Source: B1 sp964355075 (GTDB lineage: Bacteria; Bacteroidota; Bacteroidia; UKL13-3). Taken from it: a stretch of 64,000 bases of DNA. The stretch is from contig CAYHCF010000008.1 of NCBI GenBank assembly GCA_964355075.1, forward strand, positions 38,361 to 102,360. The letters are read 5' to 3'. A program made the position numbers and the translations under genes. Below the pieces are notes generated by a model that had not been told where the DNA came from, did no database searches, and saw only the letters and a list, made by a program, of their open reading frames with translations. The first letter of the stretch is position 1; each line of letters starts with the position of its first letter. Positions 23,031-32,454 of this stretch are shown one piece after another.

Positions 23031-24110
23031 TCAATACAACTTTAAAAAAGATTGGTAACTGGATTCATACTGCACTGTCATATTTTTAGCATTTAAGATA
23101 ATTTTATCGAAAGAATCAGATTTCCATTCTGTTTTTAGCAAATCCGATAACGCTGAATAATCCCTCGTATGAAAGAAAATCGCCTGTTTGGAATCAGGTG
23201 AAAATATCTCCCTATGTTGTGGGATATCAGATAAAAAACATGGTAAACCGCAAAGTGCAGCTTCTATCACAGAGTTAGGTAAACCTTCAGATATTGAGGC
23301 TGAAATATACACATCGGACGCCTGAAAATACTCATTTACATTATTCACTGAGCCTCGAAAAAATACAGAATTACTGCCTGAAAGTAATTTGCTGGTTTTT
23401 GCTAAGCTGCCCGAACCAAGAACGATTAAAACAGCATTCTTTACATTTGCACGAATAAATGCTTTTATAACTGTCAACGGGTCCTTTCTCTCTTCGAGTA
23501 AACCTGCACTGATAAAGATTTTCTGATCTGCAGGTAAATTTAACTTTAACCTTAATCTGGCTTTCTCAGACATGGAAACATCGAAATATTTCTGATCATC
23601 AGCGCCATTACATATTACATTTATATCTGGTATATATTGGTAATAACTAAATAAAGTTCTGGAACAAACAAATTTCAAATCAGCATGTTTAAACGCTTTC
23701 AATTCTCTGAAAGCAAAATATGCTCCTAATAAATTACCATAAACTCCTGTGTGATTATCCTTTAAGTTCGCCTGAATGGTGGCACTACGTTTGTATAAAC
23801 GTAAGTATTTAAAAGCAAAAAGAGTCCCTCTGAAAGAAAAAGTCTGAATCATATCCGGATTAATTTTAGCCGTTATCTCTCTAAGCTTCCATTTCGTTAA
23901 AATAATGCCTTCAATACGGTTTAATTTAAGAGAAAATAATTCAATACCTAAATTTTTAAATTCAAGCCAGCTGGAATTTTCCGGTTCTTTGGATAGCGTT
24001 AAAATACTTATTTTAAATTTATTCTTATCTATGAATTTACAAATATTATAAATAACATTTGTCAAACCCGATTGCTCAAGTGTTGAATTAATTATTAGTA
24101 TTTTTATCAT
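23031..24110 (-). CDS. family 4-type glycosyltransferase
   Basis: The product is 359 residues with a GT-B fold. The N-terminus reads IKILIINSTLEQSGLTNVI, and the donor-binding domain has ISAGLLEERKDPLTVI near residue 200 and EGLPNSVIEAALCGLP near 280, where the first Glu is the conserved EX7E motif. It should transfer a sugar from a nucleotide donor to the repeat unit, with retention. It overlaps the polymerase gene by one base, so the two are coupled. The donor is unknown. Confidence 0.87.
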   Translation of the reverse strand: MIKILIINSTLEQSGLTNVIYNICKFIDKNKFKISILTLSKEPENSSWLEFKNLGIELFSLKLNRIEGIILTKWKLREITAKINPDMIQTFSFRGTLFAFKYLRLYKRSATIQANLKDNHTGVYGNLLGAYFAFRELKAFKHADLKFVCSRTLFSYYQYIPDINVICNGADDQKYFDVSMSEKARLRLKLNLPADQKIFISAGLLEERKDPLTVIKAFIRANVKNAVLIVLGSGSLAKTSKLLSGSNSVFFRGSVNNVNEYFQASDVYISASISEGLPNSVIEAALCGLPCFLSDIPQHREIFSPDSKQAIFFHTRDYSALSDLLKTEWKSDSFDKIILNAKNMTVQYESSYQSFLKLY

Positions 24111-25366
24111 TACCCTTGCGAAATTTTAGATGCTTGAGTTTTCAGAGATAATTCTATTTTAGAATCAGACTTAAGCAGATAAACAGTATCGATGAAGAAC
24201 CATAATAAAAATACACTACAGTAATAGTTGCAATTTGGCATGATGTTAAACTGAATAATAAAAATCAGAAAAAAAACAAAAGTACCTGATTTAAATGCCC
24301 TTTTTGCTAACAGAAAAATAAGATAAACAAAAACCAGAAACAGAATTCCATATTGACCACCAAGAAAAATAAACCCATTATGTGGCAGAGCCTTTTCCCA
24401 GTTTTGAAATTCACCATAAGCCTGAACATAATTGCACGATCCAGGTCCGTATATAAAATAATTACTTTTAATATATTCCAATCCCCCAATTAAAGAAACT
24501 TCACGCGCAAAAGTACTTTGACTAGAGTGGGTATTATCCTTTGCAAAAGCAAATCTTGAAAAGGAAGAATCAGGATTTTCGCGCGCATATTGGACCAGTT
24601 GGGTCTGAAAAACAAAAACCATAAAAAATATTAATAAAGAAAATCCCAAGAGATAAGGTAATATATTCCTTTTAAATAAAGGTGCCACATAAAATAAAAA
24701 AACTAAAAAATAAAGCATAAACCCCAGTCTGGAACCCGATATTTCCACAAGATAAAAACAAAGACTCAACAAAAGCACAACGAATATTATTTTACGAAAA
24801 CCTGATTTTATTTTTAGATCATACAAAATCATAGCTAAATATATAACAACCATAACAGCAAAGGATGTGGCATCAATAAGAGTACCCCCCACTCTTGACA
24901 TTTTTTTTTCATAACCCGGAGGCAAAAAGAGCGAAAATGCAAATGGTGCATTTATTTCTATAAGTCCCTCAATAAACAATATTATTAATGAAGTGATGCA
25001 AATCCTGAATAAATATTTTTTGATTCCTTCGAAATCTTTGAAAAGCTGAAAGGTCCAGCTAAAATAAAGACTATAAATTAAAACCCTGATCAAATCATTG
25101 AAATTTGGAGAACGCGTATTGAGCAGATAATCAATCACTAAAAAGATAATAGAGAAAATAAAATAAAACATTACGTTCCAGTTATTTAGTAAACTCAGGT
25201 ATACTTTTAAATCAAAGTGTTTGAGAAAATAATATAAAGAAATAAGCAGACAGCCTGTTAAAAGCAAGTTGGATGGAAGAAAAATAAGGTGTGAAAAAAA
25301 GTATAGGTTATTAAACAGGATAATTCCAAGCACAAAATTCAATATGTATTCTAACTTATCTCGCAT
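24110..25366 (-). CDS. O-antigen polymerase/ligase-like membrane protein (Wzy-like)
   Basis: The product is 418 residues, with ten or more hydrophobic segments and a large extracytoplasmic loop at about residues 255-325. That loop ends in ALPHNGFIFLGGQYG, the His-Asn pattern of the Wzy_C/WaaL family. Given its place among glycosyltransferases and a flippase, it is best read as Wzy, which polymerises repeat units on the periplasmic side of the inner membrane. A ligase role cannot be excluded from sequence alone. Start is ATG at 25366, 13 bases after the preceding glycosyltransferase. Confidence 0.82.
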   Translation of the reverse strand: MRDKLEYILNFVLGIILFNNLYFFSHLIFLPSNLLLTGCLLISLYYFLKHFDLKVYLSLLNNWNVMFYFIFSIIFLVIDYLLNTRSPNFNDLIRVLIYSLYFSWTFQLFKDFEGIKKYLFRICITSLIILFIEGLIEINAPFAFSLFLPPGYEKKMSRVGGTLIDATSFAVMVVIYLAMILYDLKIKSGFRKIIFVVLLLSLCFYLVEISGSRLGFMLYFLVFLFYVAPLFKRNILPYLLGFSLLIFFMVFVFQTQLVQYARENPDSSFSRFAFAKDNTHSSQSTFAREVSLIGGLEYIKSNYFIYGPGSCNYVQAYGEFQNWEKALPHNGFIFLGGQYGILFLVFVYLIFLLAKRAFKSGTFVFFLIFIIQFNIMPNCNYYCSVFLLWFFIDTVYLLKSDSKIELSLKTQASKISQG

Positions 25367-25379
25367 TCGCTATTTAGCA

Positions 25380-26249
25380 TTAGGATACAAATTTCAATGC
25401 ATACCGGAACATTCGGTTAAATCTGTATTTGTGTCGAAAATAAGCAAACCAGTTAATAAAAGAAAAATGTTCATCAATCAGGTAGGCAAGAACTCGTTTA
25501 TTTTCTTTAACATATTTTTGATTTGAGCCAAATTCAGCCATGTCGAACTGATTCCAGAGTTCTTTTGAACATTGAAATAATTCTGAACTCTGATAGCTAA
25601 AATTCTGATCGTGTAATATGGCTGTATACGCAAGGCATTTGTCGTAAGCTGCTTTCATCCTGGGTATTTTTAAAAACAATAAAATCCAAAAAAAGCTGTC
25701 GTCACTGCCTTTGTTATTGACAGGTTCCGGAAAACGCAAATCACCAACTGTGCTTCTGTTTAGCAGAACCTGGCCAGGAGAGCGGATAAAATTATAAAGA
25801 ATAAGATTTTTTAAGGTAAGCCTGGGTTTGAAATAAAATATCCGATAACTTTTGGATTTTTTTTCATGAAATAAAATGCCATTCATTAATAAAAAATCCA
25901 GATTTTCTTTTTCAGCCCTGTATAGCAGGTCAAATAAGGTGGGTTCATAACGATCATCCTGATCCATTGAAAGCACATACTTTGCTTTTGCCAGATCCAG
26001 ACCTCTGTTCCTGGAAGCGGCCACTCCTATATTTTTTATATTTATAGTATATATATATGGAATGTTATTAAACGTTTTCAACAAAGGCAAGGGATCTACT
26101 TCCGGCGAATCATTTACAATGATCAATTCTAGTAAAACCAGGTTATGTACTGGGGCATAAATTTCCGAAATATTTTTCAGAAGCCGTTCGAGGAAATCTA
26201 ACCGCCTGTAAAATGGAATGATAATATTTAAACTTAGTCTGTCTTTCAA
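25380..26249 (-). CDS. family 2 glycosyltransferase
   Basis: The product is 289 residues. It begins at TTG 26249 (MKDRLSLNIIIPFYRRLDF); no ATG is available. IIVNDSPEV, GVAASRNRGLDLAKAKYVLSMDQDD and NKGSDDSFFWILL follow the GT2 order, with DQDD near residue 96 as the metal site. The TTG overlaps the stop of the preceding gene (TTGA), so translation is coupled. It probably adds one sugar of the repeat unit. The C-terminal 60 residues are basic and aromatic and may lie on the membrane. Confidence 0.85.
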   Translation of the reverse strand: MKDRLSLNIIIPFYRRLDFLERLLKNISEIYAPVHNLVLLELIIVNDSPEVDPLPLLKTFNNIPYIYTINIKNIGVAASRNRGLDLAKAKYVLSMDQDDRYEPTLFDLLYRAEKENLDFLLMNGILFHEKKSKSYRIFYFKPRLTLKNLILYNFIRSPGQVLLNRSTVGDLRFPEPVNNKGSDDSFFWILLFLKIPRMKAAYDKCLAYTAILHDQNFSYQSSELFQCSKELWNQFDMAEFGSNQKYVKENKRVLAYLIDEHFSFINWFAYFRHKYRFNRMFRYALKFVS

Positions 26250-28177
26250 TTTTGATAGTATGATTTTTTGAGAATATATTTTGCAATCAGTTTCCTGAGA
26301 AGTGCATACAAATAAACATAAAAAGAGTAATGTAATCTGATCATTTTCAACTTTTGCTTAATAAAATCCTGATCAAGCTGTATGCCACTTCTTCCTTTTT
26401 CATTATATATACAAATTTCCTCATCCAGATATTTAAACCGAAATAACTTGTTTGAATACAATTGCAGATTGAGATAATAATCAGACAGCAAATGAAATTC
26501 TAACTGAAAAGGATTGGATAATAGGGCACTTCGCGGGTAAAAGATTGCCTGGTGACAAATATTCTGTACAACCAGCTTCATTGCATTAAAAGGTCCGTCG
26601 TATGTAACTCCGGAATTCCTGAAACGTACATTTCCGTAGTAGATGGTATTTGGTTCAGCTATTTGCCTGGCGATGAGGTGAAAAACATTATATAGCTCAT
26701 CATCATAACCAAGAAAATACAAAAAATCACCGGATGCCATTTTAACACCTTTATTCATGGCATCATAAATTCCCAGGTCAGGTTCTGAAATCCATTTTTT
26801 AATGATATCATTATTTTCTTTAAGTATTTCAAGTGTTGCATCTTTTGAACCACCGTCAACCACAATGAGTTCGATATTCGGATAGGTTTGCTGACGGATA
26901 CTCCGCAAACACCTTCTGAGCAATGATTCTGCCTGTAAAGTAACCAGCACAATTGATATCAGAGGAGCATTCTTTTTAAAACCCGCCGTTGCGTTTTTGA
27001 TACTCTCTAGTAATACCTGGCCTAATTTCGCTTCAAATATTTCTTTTTTTATTAATAGTTCTTCCTTACTTATTTTCTTCAAAGCCAGAGCCTGTATCAT
27101 CTTCATAGCTAGATCCTGTGGATCTTTCCTGTTAAAGTAAAGGGTATTTTCATGGTCAATTTCACGATTAATTGAAATATCTGATAATATTACCGGTAAG
27201 CCCATACCAATGGCTTCATATACAGAACCTCCACCGGGTCCGCCTTCAAACAAAGTTGGTTGAATAAGAGCTATGGCATTATGCATCAGCGCCTTTTGCT
27301 TTCTTTTTGAAATATACCCTGTTAATATCAGCCGGTTTTGAATATCCAAATTTTTAATCAAATTGGTTAGGTATTGCGCATAATAATTATCGCGGTAATC
27401 AGAAAACTCACCGGTACAAACCAGTTTTATATTATTTAAGGATTCATCTTCCATAAAAATAGCCATTGCCCTAAAAGCTGTTTCATGATCCTTGTGTTTC
27501 CAGAATTGATTAGATACAAGAAAATAATTGCCTTCCATAATTTCTGGAATTGAAAATTCACCTTTTGGATAATCCTGTAAATCGTATAAGGGGCAAAACG
27601 GAAGGGCAAATACAGTTGCTCCAGCATTTGGGATGAACTGGTGTACATCCGACTTGACTTCCAGGGCATTTACGATTACGGTTGGTGCATCATTCAGGTT
27701 GTTTTCAAACAATTTATTGCGATTTTGAATATCTTTTTGAGAAAATAGTTCAGGTATGTACTTATGTTGAAAATCGAAAACATAACCTACCCATGGCAAT
27801 GGAAAGTCTTTTCCCAGACTTTTATAACAGGGTAAAACGACATCTACTTTTTCTTCAATTGCTATTTGTGCAAGCGTTTTCTGATCTGAATCATATATTA
27901 TCCATTTATTTATTCCCTCAACCTTAAATGATTCCTGCAATATCTTAGGATCGAGTATTTTCCTTTCTCCTCCTTTTCTTTTAAGATTTTTCTTGATAAA
28001 GGATTTTATTTGAGTCAGCAACAATACTGATATTGAAGATTTATGGAAAGGAACCAATATGACAATTTCAAGTTCCGTTTCTTTTTGAATGGAATTAAAA
28101 CCCCTCAGAATAAGCTGAAGAAAATCAATTCCACCACCCCACTCCTGAAAGTAATCAGCATTAATCCCAATCCTCAT
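26246..28177 (-). CDS. bifunctional glycosyltransferase, GT4-GT2 fusion
   Basis: The product is 643 residues with two enzyme domains. Residues 1-395 form a GT-B enzyme (MRIGINADYFQEWGGG start, LTGYISKRKQKALM near 290, EGGPGGGSVYEAIGMGLPV near 315). Residues 405-643 form a GT-A enzyme (PLISIVLVTLQAES, VVDGGSKDATLEI, GYDDE metal site). It could therefore add two consecutive sugars to the carrier lipid. The fusion is in frame with no sign of sequencing error, since a 10-residue linker joins two complete domains. The gene starts two bases after the acetyltransferase stop. Both donors are unknown. Confidence 0.87.
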   Translation of the reverse strand: MRIGINADYFQEWGGGIDFLQLILRGFNSIQKETELEIVILVPFHKSSISVLLLTQIKSFIKKNLKRKGGERKILDPKILQESFKVEGINKWIIYDSDQKTLAQIAIEEKVDVVLPCYKSLGKDFPLPWVGYVFDFQHKYIPELFSQKDIQNRNKLFENNLNDAPTVIVNALEVKSDVHQFIPNAGATVFALPFCPLYDLQDYPKGEFSIPEIMEGNYFLVSNQFWKHKDHETAFRAMAIFMEDESLNNIKLVCTGEFSDYRDNYYAQYLTNLIKNLDIQNRLILTGYISKRKQKALMHNAIALIQPTLFEGGPGGGSVYEAIGMGLPVILSDISINREIDHENTLYFNRKDPQDLAMKMIQALALKKISKEELLIKKEIFEAKLGQVLLESIKNATAGFKKNAPLISIVLVTLQAESLLRRCLRSIRQQTYPNIELIVVDGGSKDATLEILKENNDIIKKWISEPDLGIYDAMNKGVKMASGDFLYFLGYDDELYNVFHLIARQIAEPNTIYYGNVRFRNSGVTYDGPFNAMKLVVQNICHQAIFYPRSALLSNPFQLEFHLLSDYYLNLQLYSNKLFRFKYLDEEICIYNEKGRSGIQLDQDFIKQKLKMIRLHYSFYVYLYALLRKLIAKYILKKSYYQN

Positions 28178-28179
28178 TT

Positions 28180-28824
28180 CTATTTTATTCTTTTTGCAGG
28201 TATTCCTATATAAGTTCCAGGTTCATCAATACTCTTTGTTACCACAGCTCCTGCACCGATTACAGCAGCATTGCAAACCGAAATTCTTTCTAAAATAACT
28301 GCTCCGGTTCCAACAAAAACATCATTCCCAAAATGAACATTTCCAGAAATATGACTTCCCGGAGATATCGTTGAATAATCGCCAATCGAAGAATCATGGC
28401 CAATGGTTGCTCCTAAATTAATATGTACAAAATTCCCGATTTTAATATCTGTTGTCAATATCGTTCCGGCACAGAAAATATTGCCTATGCCATACTCAAT
28501 CTTAGAATTGCGCTTATCAAATAATACATTGGGATGGATTAGATTTGGGTAATAGATTTGCTTGAATTGATGAAAACTTTCATGTATTTTTCTTTTAATG
28601 AGTGGACTGCCAATTGAAAAAAAAGCATTTATTACATCATTTTGAGGAATCATATTCAAAAACTCATTTTCATCAATTACCTTTTTCCCGTTAATTAATT
28701 TTCCGATATCGTTTCTACTCACAAAAAAATCCGGAGGATACGATTCCTGCCCATCCCGAATCAGATCATTTATGAGCCAATCAACTTCTTTGGCGAATCC
28801 TGCTGAACCAAAAATTACATTCAT
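28180..28824 (-). CDS. NeuD/PglD-type sugar O- or N-acetyltransferase
   Basis: The product is 214 residues. The N-terminal Rossmann-like part (MNVIFGSAGFAKEVDWLI) binds the nucleotide sugar. The C-terminal left-handed beta helix (residues about 95-205) shows hexapeptide repeats such as IGNFVHINLGATIGHDSSIGDY, where the His is the likely catalytic base, and VIGAGAVVTKSI. The protein fits the NeuD/PglD family that acetylates an amino sugar. The aminotransferase gene directly upstream (gap six bases) probably makes its substrate, as PglE does for PglD. An O-acetylation role on sialic-acid-like sugars is the alternative. Confidence 0.85.
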   Translation of the reverse strand: MNVIFGSAGFAKEVDWLINDLIRDGQESYPPDFFVSRNDIGKLINGKKVIDENEFLNMIPQNDVINAFFSIGSPLIKRKIHESFHQFKQIYYPNLIHPNVLFDKRNSKIEYGIGNIFCAGTILTTDIKIGNFVHINLGATIGHDSSIGDYSTISPGSHISGNVHFGNDVFVGTGAVILERISVCNAAVIGAGAVVTKSIDEPGTYIGIPAKRIK

Positions 28825-28830
28825 TTTGTA

Positions 28831-29922
28831 TTATTTAACATTGTTGATCAGGCAACAAATTAATTCAACTTGCTCCTTGGTTAATGATGGATAACTCGGC
28901 AAATTTATTCCTCTACTCCCCAATTCCTCAGCTACAGGATATTCTTGATTTTTTTTGAAGTACATAGGCATTGTATGTATTGGATAAAAAAATGGTCGTG
29001 TTTCAATACCTTCTTTCTCCAATGTTTCCCTTATATTATCTCTCTGTGATGAATCCTTTGCTAAGATGGAACACATCCAATAAGAGTGATAAACATCCTT
29101 ATGTTCGGCATGAAAAACTATATCGTCATTTTTTATGCTCGACAAATACCATTGAGCCACTTGTTTTTTTTGAGTCAGAAAATTTTCAACTTGCTCTAAC
29201 TGAGCTAAGCCAATGGCTGCACAAATATTTGTCATCCTGTAATTATAACCAATTACATCATGCCAGTATTGCCGGTTCTTGGCCAGACCTTGCCCTTTAA
29301 AATGAAAGGTTCTGTCATATAAAGTTTCGTCATTTGTGACCACCATTCCACCTTCACCTGAAGTAATGGTTTTATTTCCAAAGAAACTGAAAGTTGAAAT
29401 ATTTCCAAAAGTTCCTACATGTTTACCTTTGTATTTTGAACCAATTGCTTCGGCACAATCCTCAATCAGAAACAAATTATTTTGCTGACAAATTTTTAAA
29501 AGCGCATCCATATCACAGGCATGTCCGTATAAATGAACGGCCAAAACTGCCTTTGTTTTTGAAGTTATTTTAGCCATTACATCCTCTGGATTCATTTGCC
29601 AGGTATCAGCCAAACTATCCACAAAAACAGGAGTTGCACCTGTATATGATATGGCGTTTACAGAAGCGATATAAGTAAGAGTTGGTACAATTACTTCGTC
29701 ATCCGGGCCAATTCCGAGGGCAATTAATGCTAAATGAATTGCAACAGTTCCATTACAAACAGTGGCTGCATAATTTATCCCAATATAGGCGGCAAATTGT
29801 TTTTCAAATTCTCCAATAAATTTTCCTTTAGAGGAAATCCAGGTAGAATCCAGACACTCATTAACATACTTTTTTTCATTACCGTATAAGGAGGGTTGGT
29901 ATACAGGTATCTTTATTTCCAT
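28831..29922 (-). CDS. DegT/DnrJ/EryC1/StrS sugar aminotransferase
   Basis: The product is 363 residues from the ATG at 29922 (MEIKIPVYQPSL); a TTG two codons earlier is not needed. Features of the family: TVCNGTVAIHLAL near residue 55, LIEDCAEAIGS near 155 and the PLP Lys in FFGNKTITSGEGG near 184. It transfers an amino group, usually from glutamate, to a 4-keto (or 3-keto) nucleotide sugar. Paired with the acetyltransferase downstream, it points to an N-acetylated amino sugar such as a 4-acetamido-4,6-dideoxyhexose or perosamine derivative in the polymer. No dehydratase to make the keto sugar lies in the window. Confidence 0.9.
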   Translation of the reverse strand: MEIKIPVYQPSLYGNEKKYVNECLDSTWISSKGKFIGEFEKQFAAYIGINYAATVCNGTVAIHLALIALGIGPDDEVIVPTLTYIASVNAISYTGATPVFVDSLADTWQMNPEDVMAKITSKTKAVLAVHLYGHACDMDALLKICQQNNLFLIEDCAEAIGSKYKGKHVGTFGNISTFSFFGNKTITSGEGGMVVTNDETLYDRTFHFKGQGLAKNRQYWHDVIGYNYRMTNICAAIGLAQLEQVENFLTQKKQVAQWYLSSIKNDDIVFHAEHKDVYHSYWMCSILAKDSSQRDNIRETLEKEGIETRPFFYPIHTMPMYFKKNQEYPVAEELGSRGINLPSYPSLTKEQVELICCLINNVK

Positions 29923-29949
29923 AATCAAATCAAGCTGTACAAATAAAAG

Positions 29950-31308
29950 TTATTTAAGCCAAATACCCTTTGCTTTTTTATTAATGAGCAAATAATATTG
30001 ATAAGGACTCAAAATAGCACCAGGAAGTAAGCACAAAATTGTTGAAAGGATAACGCCTTCAACCCCCATACTGCAATATTTACAAAGAAAAATAGATAAA
30101 GGCACATTTAGAACAGCTAAAAAAATGGAACCGATAAACTGCACCCTAATGGTATCCATTCCGTTAATAAAGTAAGAAAAAATACTGTTCCAACTGCTTA
30201 GTAATACAAAAAATGCCATAAGATATGCAAGATTCTGACTATAAAAAATAGGTGTATTAATCCAGATTTTCAGTATAAAAGGCAAACTCAAAACCATTAG
30301 GGTTAAAAGAAAAGCAAAAATAATCCAAAATTTGATAAGTCTCTTTACTGTCCCTTTTATCCAACTAATTTCATTCTTAATGTAAGCATCTGTAAATCCA
30401 GACCATAAGGGTGCCATAATGATTGAAAACCCCATTAGCGGAATTGAAAAATACTTATTAATGATGCTGAAAGGCGTAACCGATGCAGGTCCAAATAACT
30501 GAGTAATTACCATATTATTAGAGGTAAACACAAATAAGACAGCTAGTTGAATAACAAAGAATTGAAAACCTTTGTAAAACAACCCTTTTGAAAGCGAGAA
30601 ATCAATATACTTGAAAGCAGGTTTGAAGTCTGCTAGGTGCTTACTATAAAATAACAATGAGGCAAAAATCAAAACAAAAACAGGTAGAGCCATGTTGATA
30701 AATCCAATCCAGAACAGGGAGCCAGAAACTGTTTTAGTTAAAATGTAAGTTCCAAAAAGTGCAAAGGTTGAACCTATTAATTCCACTAAACCACTTAACG
30801 CAACTTTATGATAAGCAATTAAAGTGGTATTGAGAATAGAAAATATCATTTTCAGGCACAGAAAGATGAAAATCATCTGCACCAGAAATTCAATATAATG
30901 TTGTTCAATATTCCTGGAATTTAAAATAACAGCCCAATTAAGCATAGGATTAAGAAACTCAAACAGGAGCAAAAATACAAGACATATTAAAGTTATGATG
31001 GCATAAGTAGTGCTCAAATATTTTCTGGCAAGTAAAGTATCATTATGCGCTACCGCATGTGTAAACTTGTTTCTAAATCCATTCGCCAGACCCATATCAA
31101 AAAAATAAAACCAGGTAGTTATTGACGAAAGAACCTGCCATATTCCATACTCCTCAGTACCCAAATAATTTAAGGTGATTGGAACAATAAAAATACTTAC
31201 AAGTAAAACTCCACCTTTCAAAAAAAACGAGTAGATAATATTTTTAATAATCAAGATACTTCTAAGAGAAATATTTTTTATAAATTTGTTATTGAAAATT
31301 ATTTGCAT
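29950..31308 (-). CDS. wzx: polysaccharide flippase (Wzx-like, MATE/MOP superfamily)
   Basis: The product is 452 residues from the ATG at 31308 (MQIIFNNKFIKN); a TTG four codons earlier is possible. About 12-14 hydrophobic segments cover the length. The N-terminal GTEEYGIWQVLSSITTWF near residue 50 and the FRNKFTHAVAHND loop are typical of the PST/RfbX transporters. It should flip the lipid-linked repeat unit across the inner membrane to the polymerase. It is located between the chain-length regulator and the sugar aminotransferase. No ATPase gene of an ABC-type export system is nearby, so the Wzx/Wzy route is preferred. Confidence 0.88.
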   Translation of the reverse strand: MQIIFNNKFIKNISLRSILIIKNIIYSFFLKGGVLLVSIFIVPITLNYLGTEEYGIWQVLSSITTWFYFFDMGLANGFRNKFTHAVAHNDTLLARKYLSTTYAIITLICLVFLLLFEFLNPMLNWAVILNSRNIEQHYIEFLVQMIFIFLCLKMIFSILNTTLIAYHKVALSGLVELIGSTFALFGTYILTKTVSGSLFWIGFINMALPVFVLIFASLLFYSKHLADFKPAFKYIDFSLSKGLFYKGFQFFVIQLAVLFVFTSNNMVITQLFGPASVTPFSIINKYFSIPLMGFSIIMAPLWSGFTDAYIKNEISWIKGTVKRLIKFWIIFAFLLTLMVLSLPFILKIWINTPIFYSQNLAYLMAFFVLLSSWNSIFSYFINGMDTIRVQFIGSIFLAVLNVPLSIFLCKYCSMGVEGVILSTILCLLPGAILSPYQYYLLINKKAKGIWLK

Positions 31309-31381
31309 GAATTCATTCAAAAAAATATCGATTTATTTGCCAATCAGCGTGCAATTTTTTTATTAATTCCGTATAGGAATA

Positions 31382-32440
31382 TTAATATACTTTCTCTTTA
31401 ATCAAGAATAATATGGATAGGCCACCAATCCCAAAAATTGAACAAACAAAAAAACCAAAAAATCCATATACATACATCGATTTATCTTTAATTTCCAAGG
31501 GATACATCGGTTCATCAACCATTTGAAATACCGGCCTTTCCTGCTCCAGGTTAAACTTAGCCAGTTCTTTGTTTTTGATGCCTTCAGCATACAAAATGTT
31601 CAGCATTTCAACGTCTCTTCTTAACCTTAATTCATTTATTTTCCCTTTGAACCTAAACACATTGAAAGTGGCATCAGATGCATCGGCATTTTCCAGTTCT
31701 GTATGAGTTAATAATTCTTTTATCGAGTCTGTTTTATTGGAAATAAGATCATAATTGTATTGAAGATTTTTAAGGATAGAATTCACGTAAAAACTTGTAA
31801 GTTCATCATAAATAGCATCCACAAATTCCTTTGATACCTGCTCATTTCTGCATTCAAAACTAATATTAATAATTCCAGTGCTTTGCACCCCTACAAATGA
31901 AGATGTCTTTCTGGAAACTGACTCAAAATTTAATCTTTTCGATAAAAGTAAATAATTGATAATGTTATCAATGGCTTTGTTTTCCATATAGGAAAGGTCT
32001 TCGATATGGTTTGCACTAAATTTATCGAAAAAACATAATGTAGTATCGCTTACCCAGGTTTTTTTTAAACGAAGAACAACTGCAAGTTTATCCGCTATTC
32101 TAATGTCTTCATGTTTCATTTTTTTTAAAAGTGCAGAGCCAAGAATTCTTTTGGTTCTTCCTAAAAACAATATTCTGTCATCGGTAACATTCGGGCCATT
32201 GGTTGTCATCCCCAATTGACCTGCCAGTGCACTAAGTGTTCCACCAGAAAACGACTTTGTGTCATTAATTATAAAACTTAAATTGGCTATATAATAGGGT
32301 TTATATTGATAAGCATAAAATGCACCAGATAAGGTACCAATCAGTCCAAAAAATAATACCAATCCTTTCCATTTTTTAAGGAATATCCAATATTTATTGA
32401 GAATGGCCTTTAACTCATTAAGTTGAATTCCGTTTTCCAT
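31382..32440 (-). CDS. Wzz/GumC-type chain-length determinant protein
   Basis: The product is 352 residues. A first transmembrane helix lies at about 28-46 (GLVLFFGLIGTLSGAFYAY) and a second at about 325-347 near the C-terminus, with a periplasmic part of nearly 280 residues between them that has coiled-coil-prone segments. A Pro-rich motif (VDEPMYPLEI) precedes the second helix, as in Wzz proteins. No tyrosine kinase domain is fused, so it is the short PCP type. It should set the length of the polymer and link inner-membrane synthesis to the SLBB exporter encoded immediately upstream (gap 14 bases). Confidence 0.87.
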   Translation of the reverse strand: MENGIQLNELKAILNKYWIFLKKWKGLVLFFGLIGTLSGAFYAYQYKPYYIANLSFIINDTKSFSGGTLSALAGQLGMTTNGPNVTDDRILFLGRTKRILGSALLKKMKHEDIRIADKLAVVLRLKKTWVSDTTLCFFDKFSANHIEDLSYMENKAIDNIINYLLLSKRLNFESVSRKTSSFVGVQSTGIINISFECRNEQVSKEFVDAIYDELTSFYVNSILKNLQYNYDLISNKTDSIKELLTHTELENADASDATFNVFRFKGKINELRLRRDVEMLNILYAEGIKNKELAKFNLEQERPVFQMVDEPMYPLEIKDKSMYVYGFFGFFVCSIFGIGGLSILFLIKEKVY

Positions 32441-32454
32441 TTTAATGTAATAGT

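Noticed and set aside
26246..28177. Fusion created by a frameshift or assembly error
   Set aside because: Both domains are complete and in one frame with a short linker; nothing suggests an artificial join.
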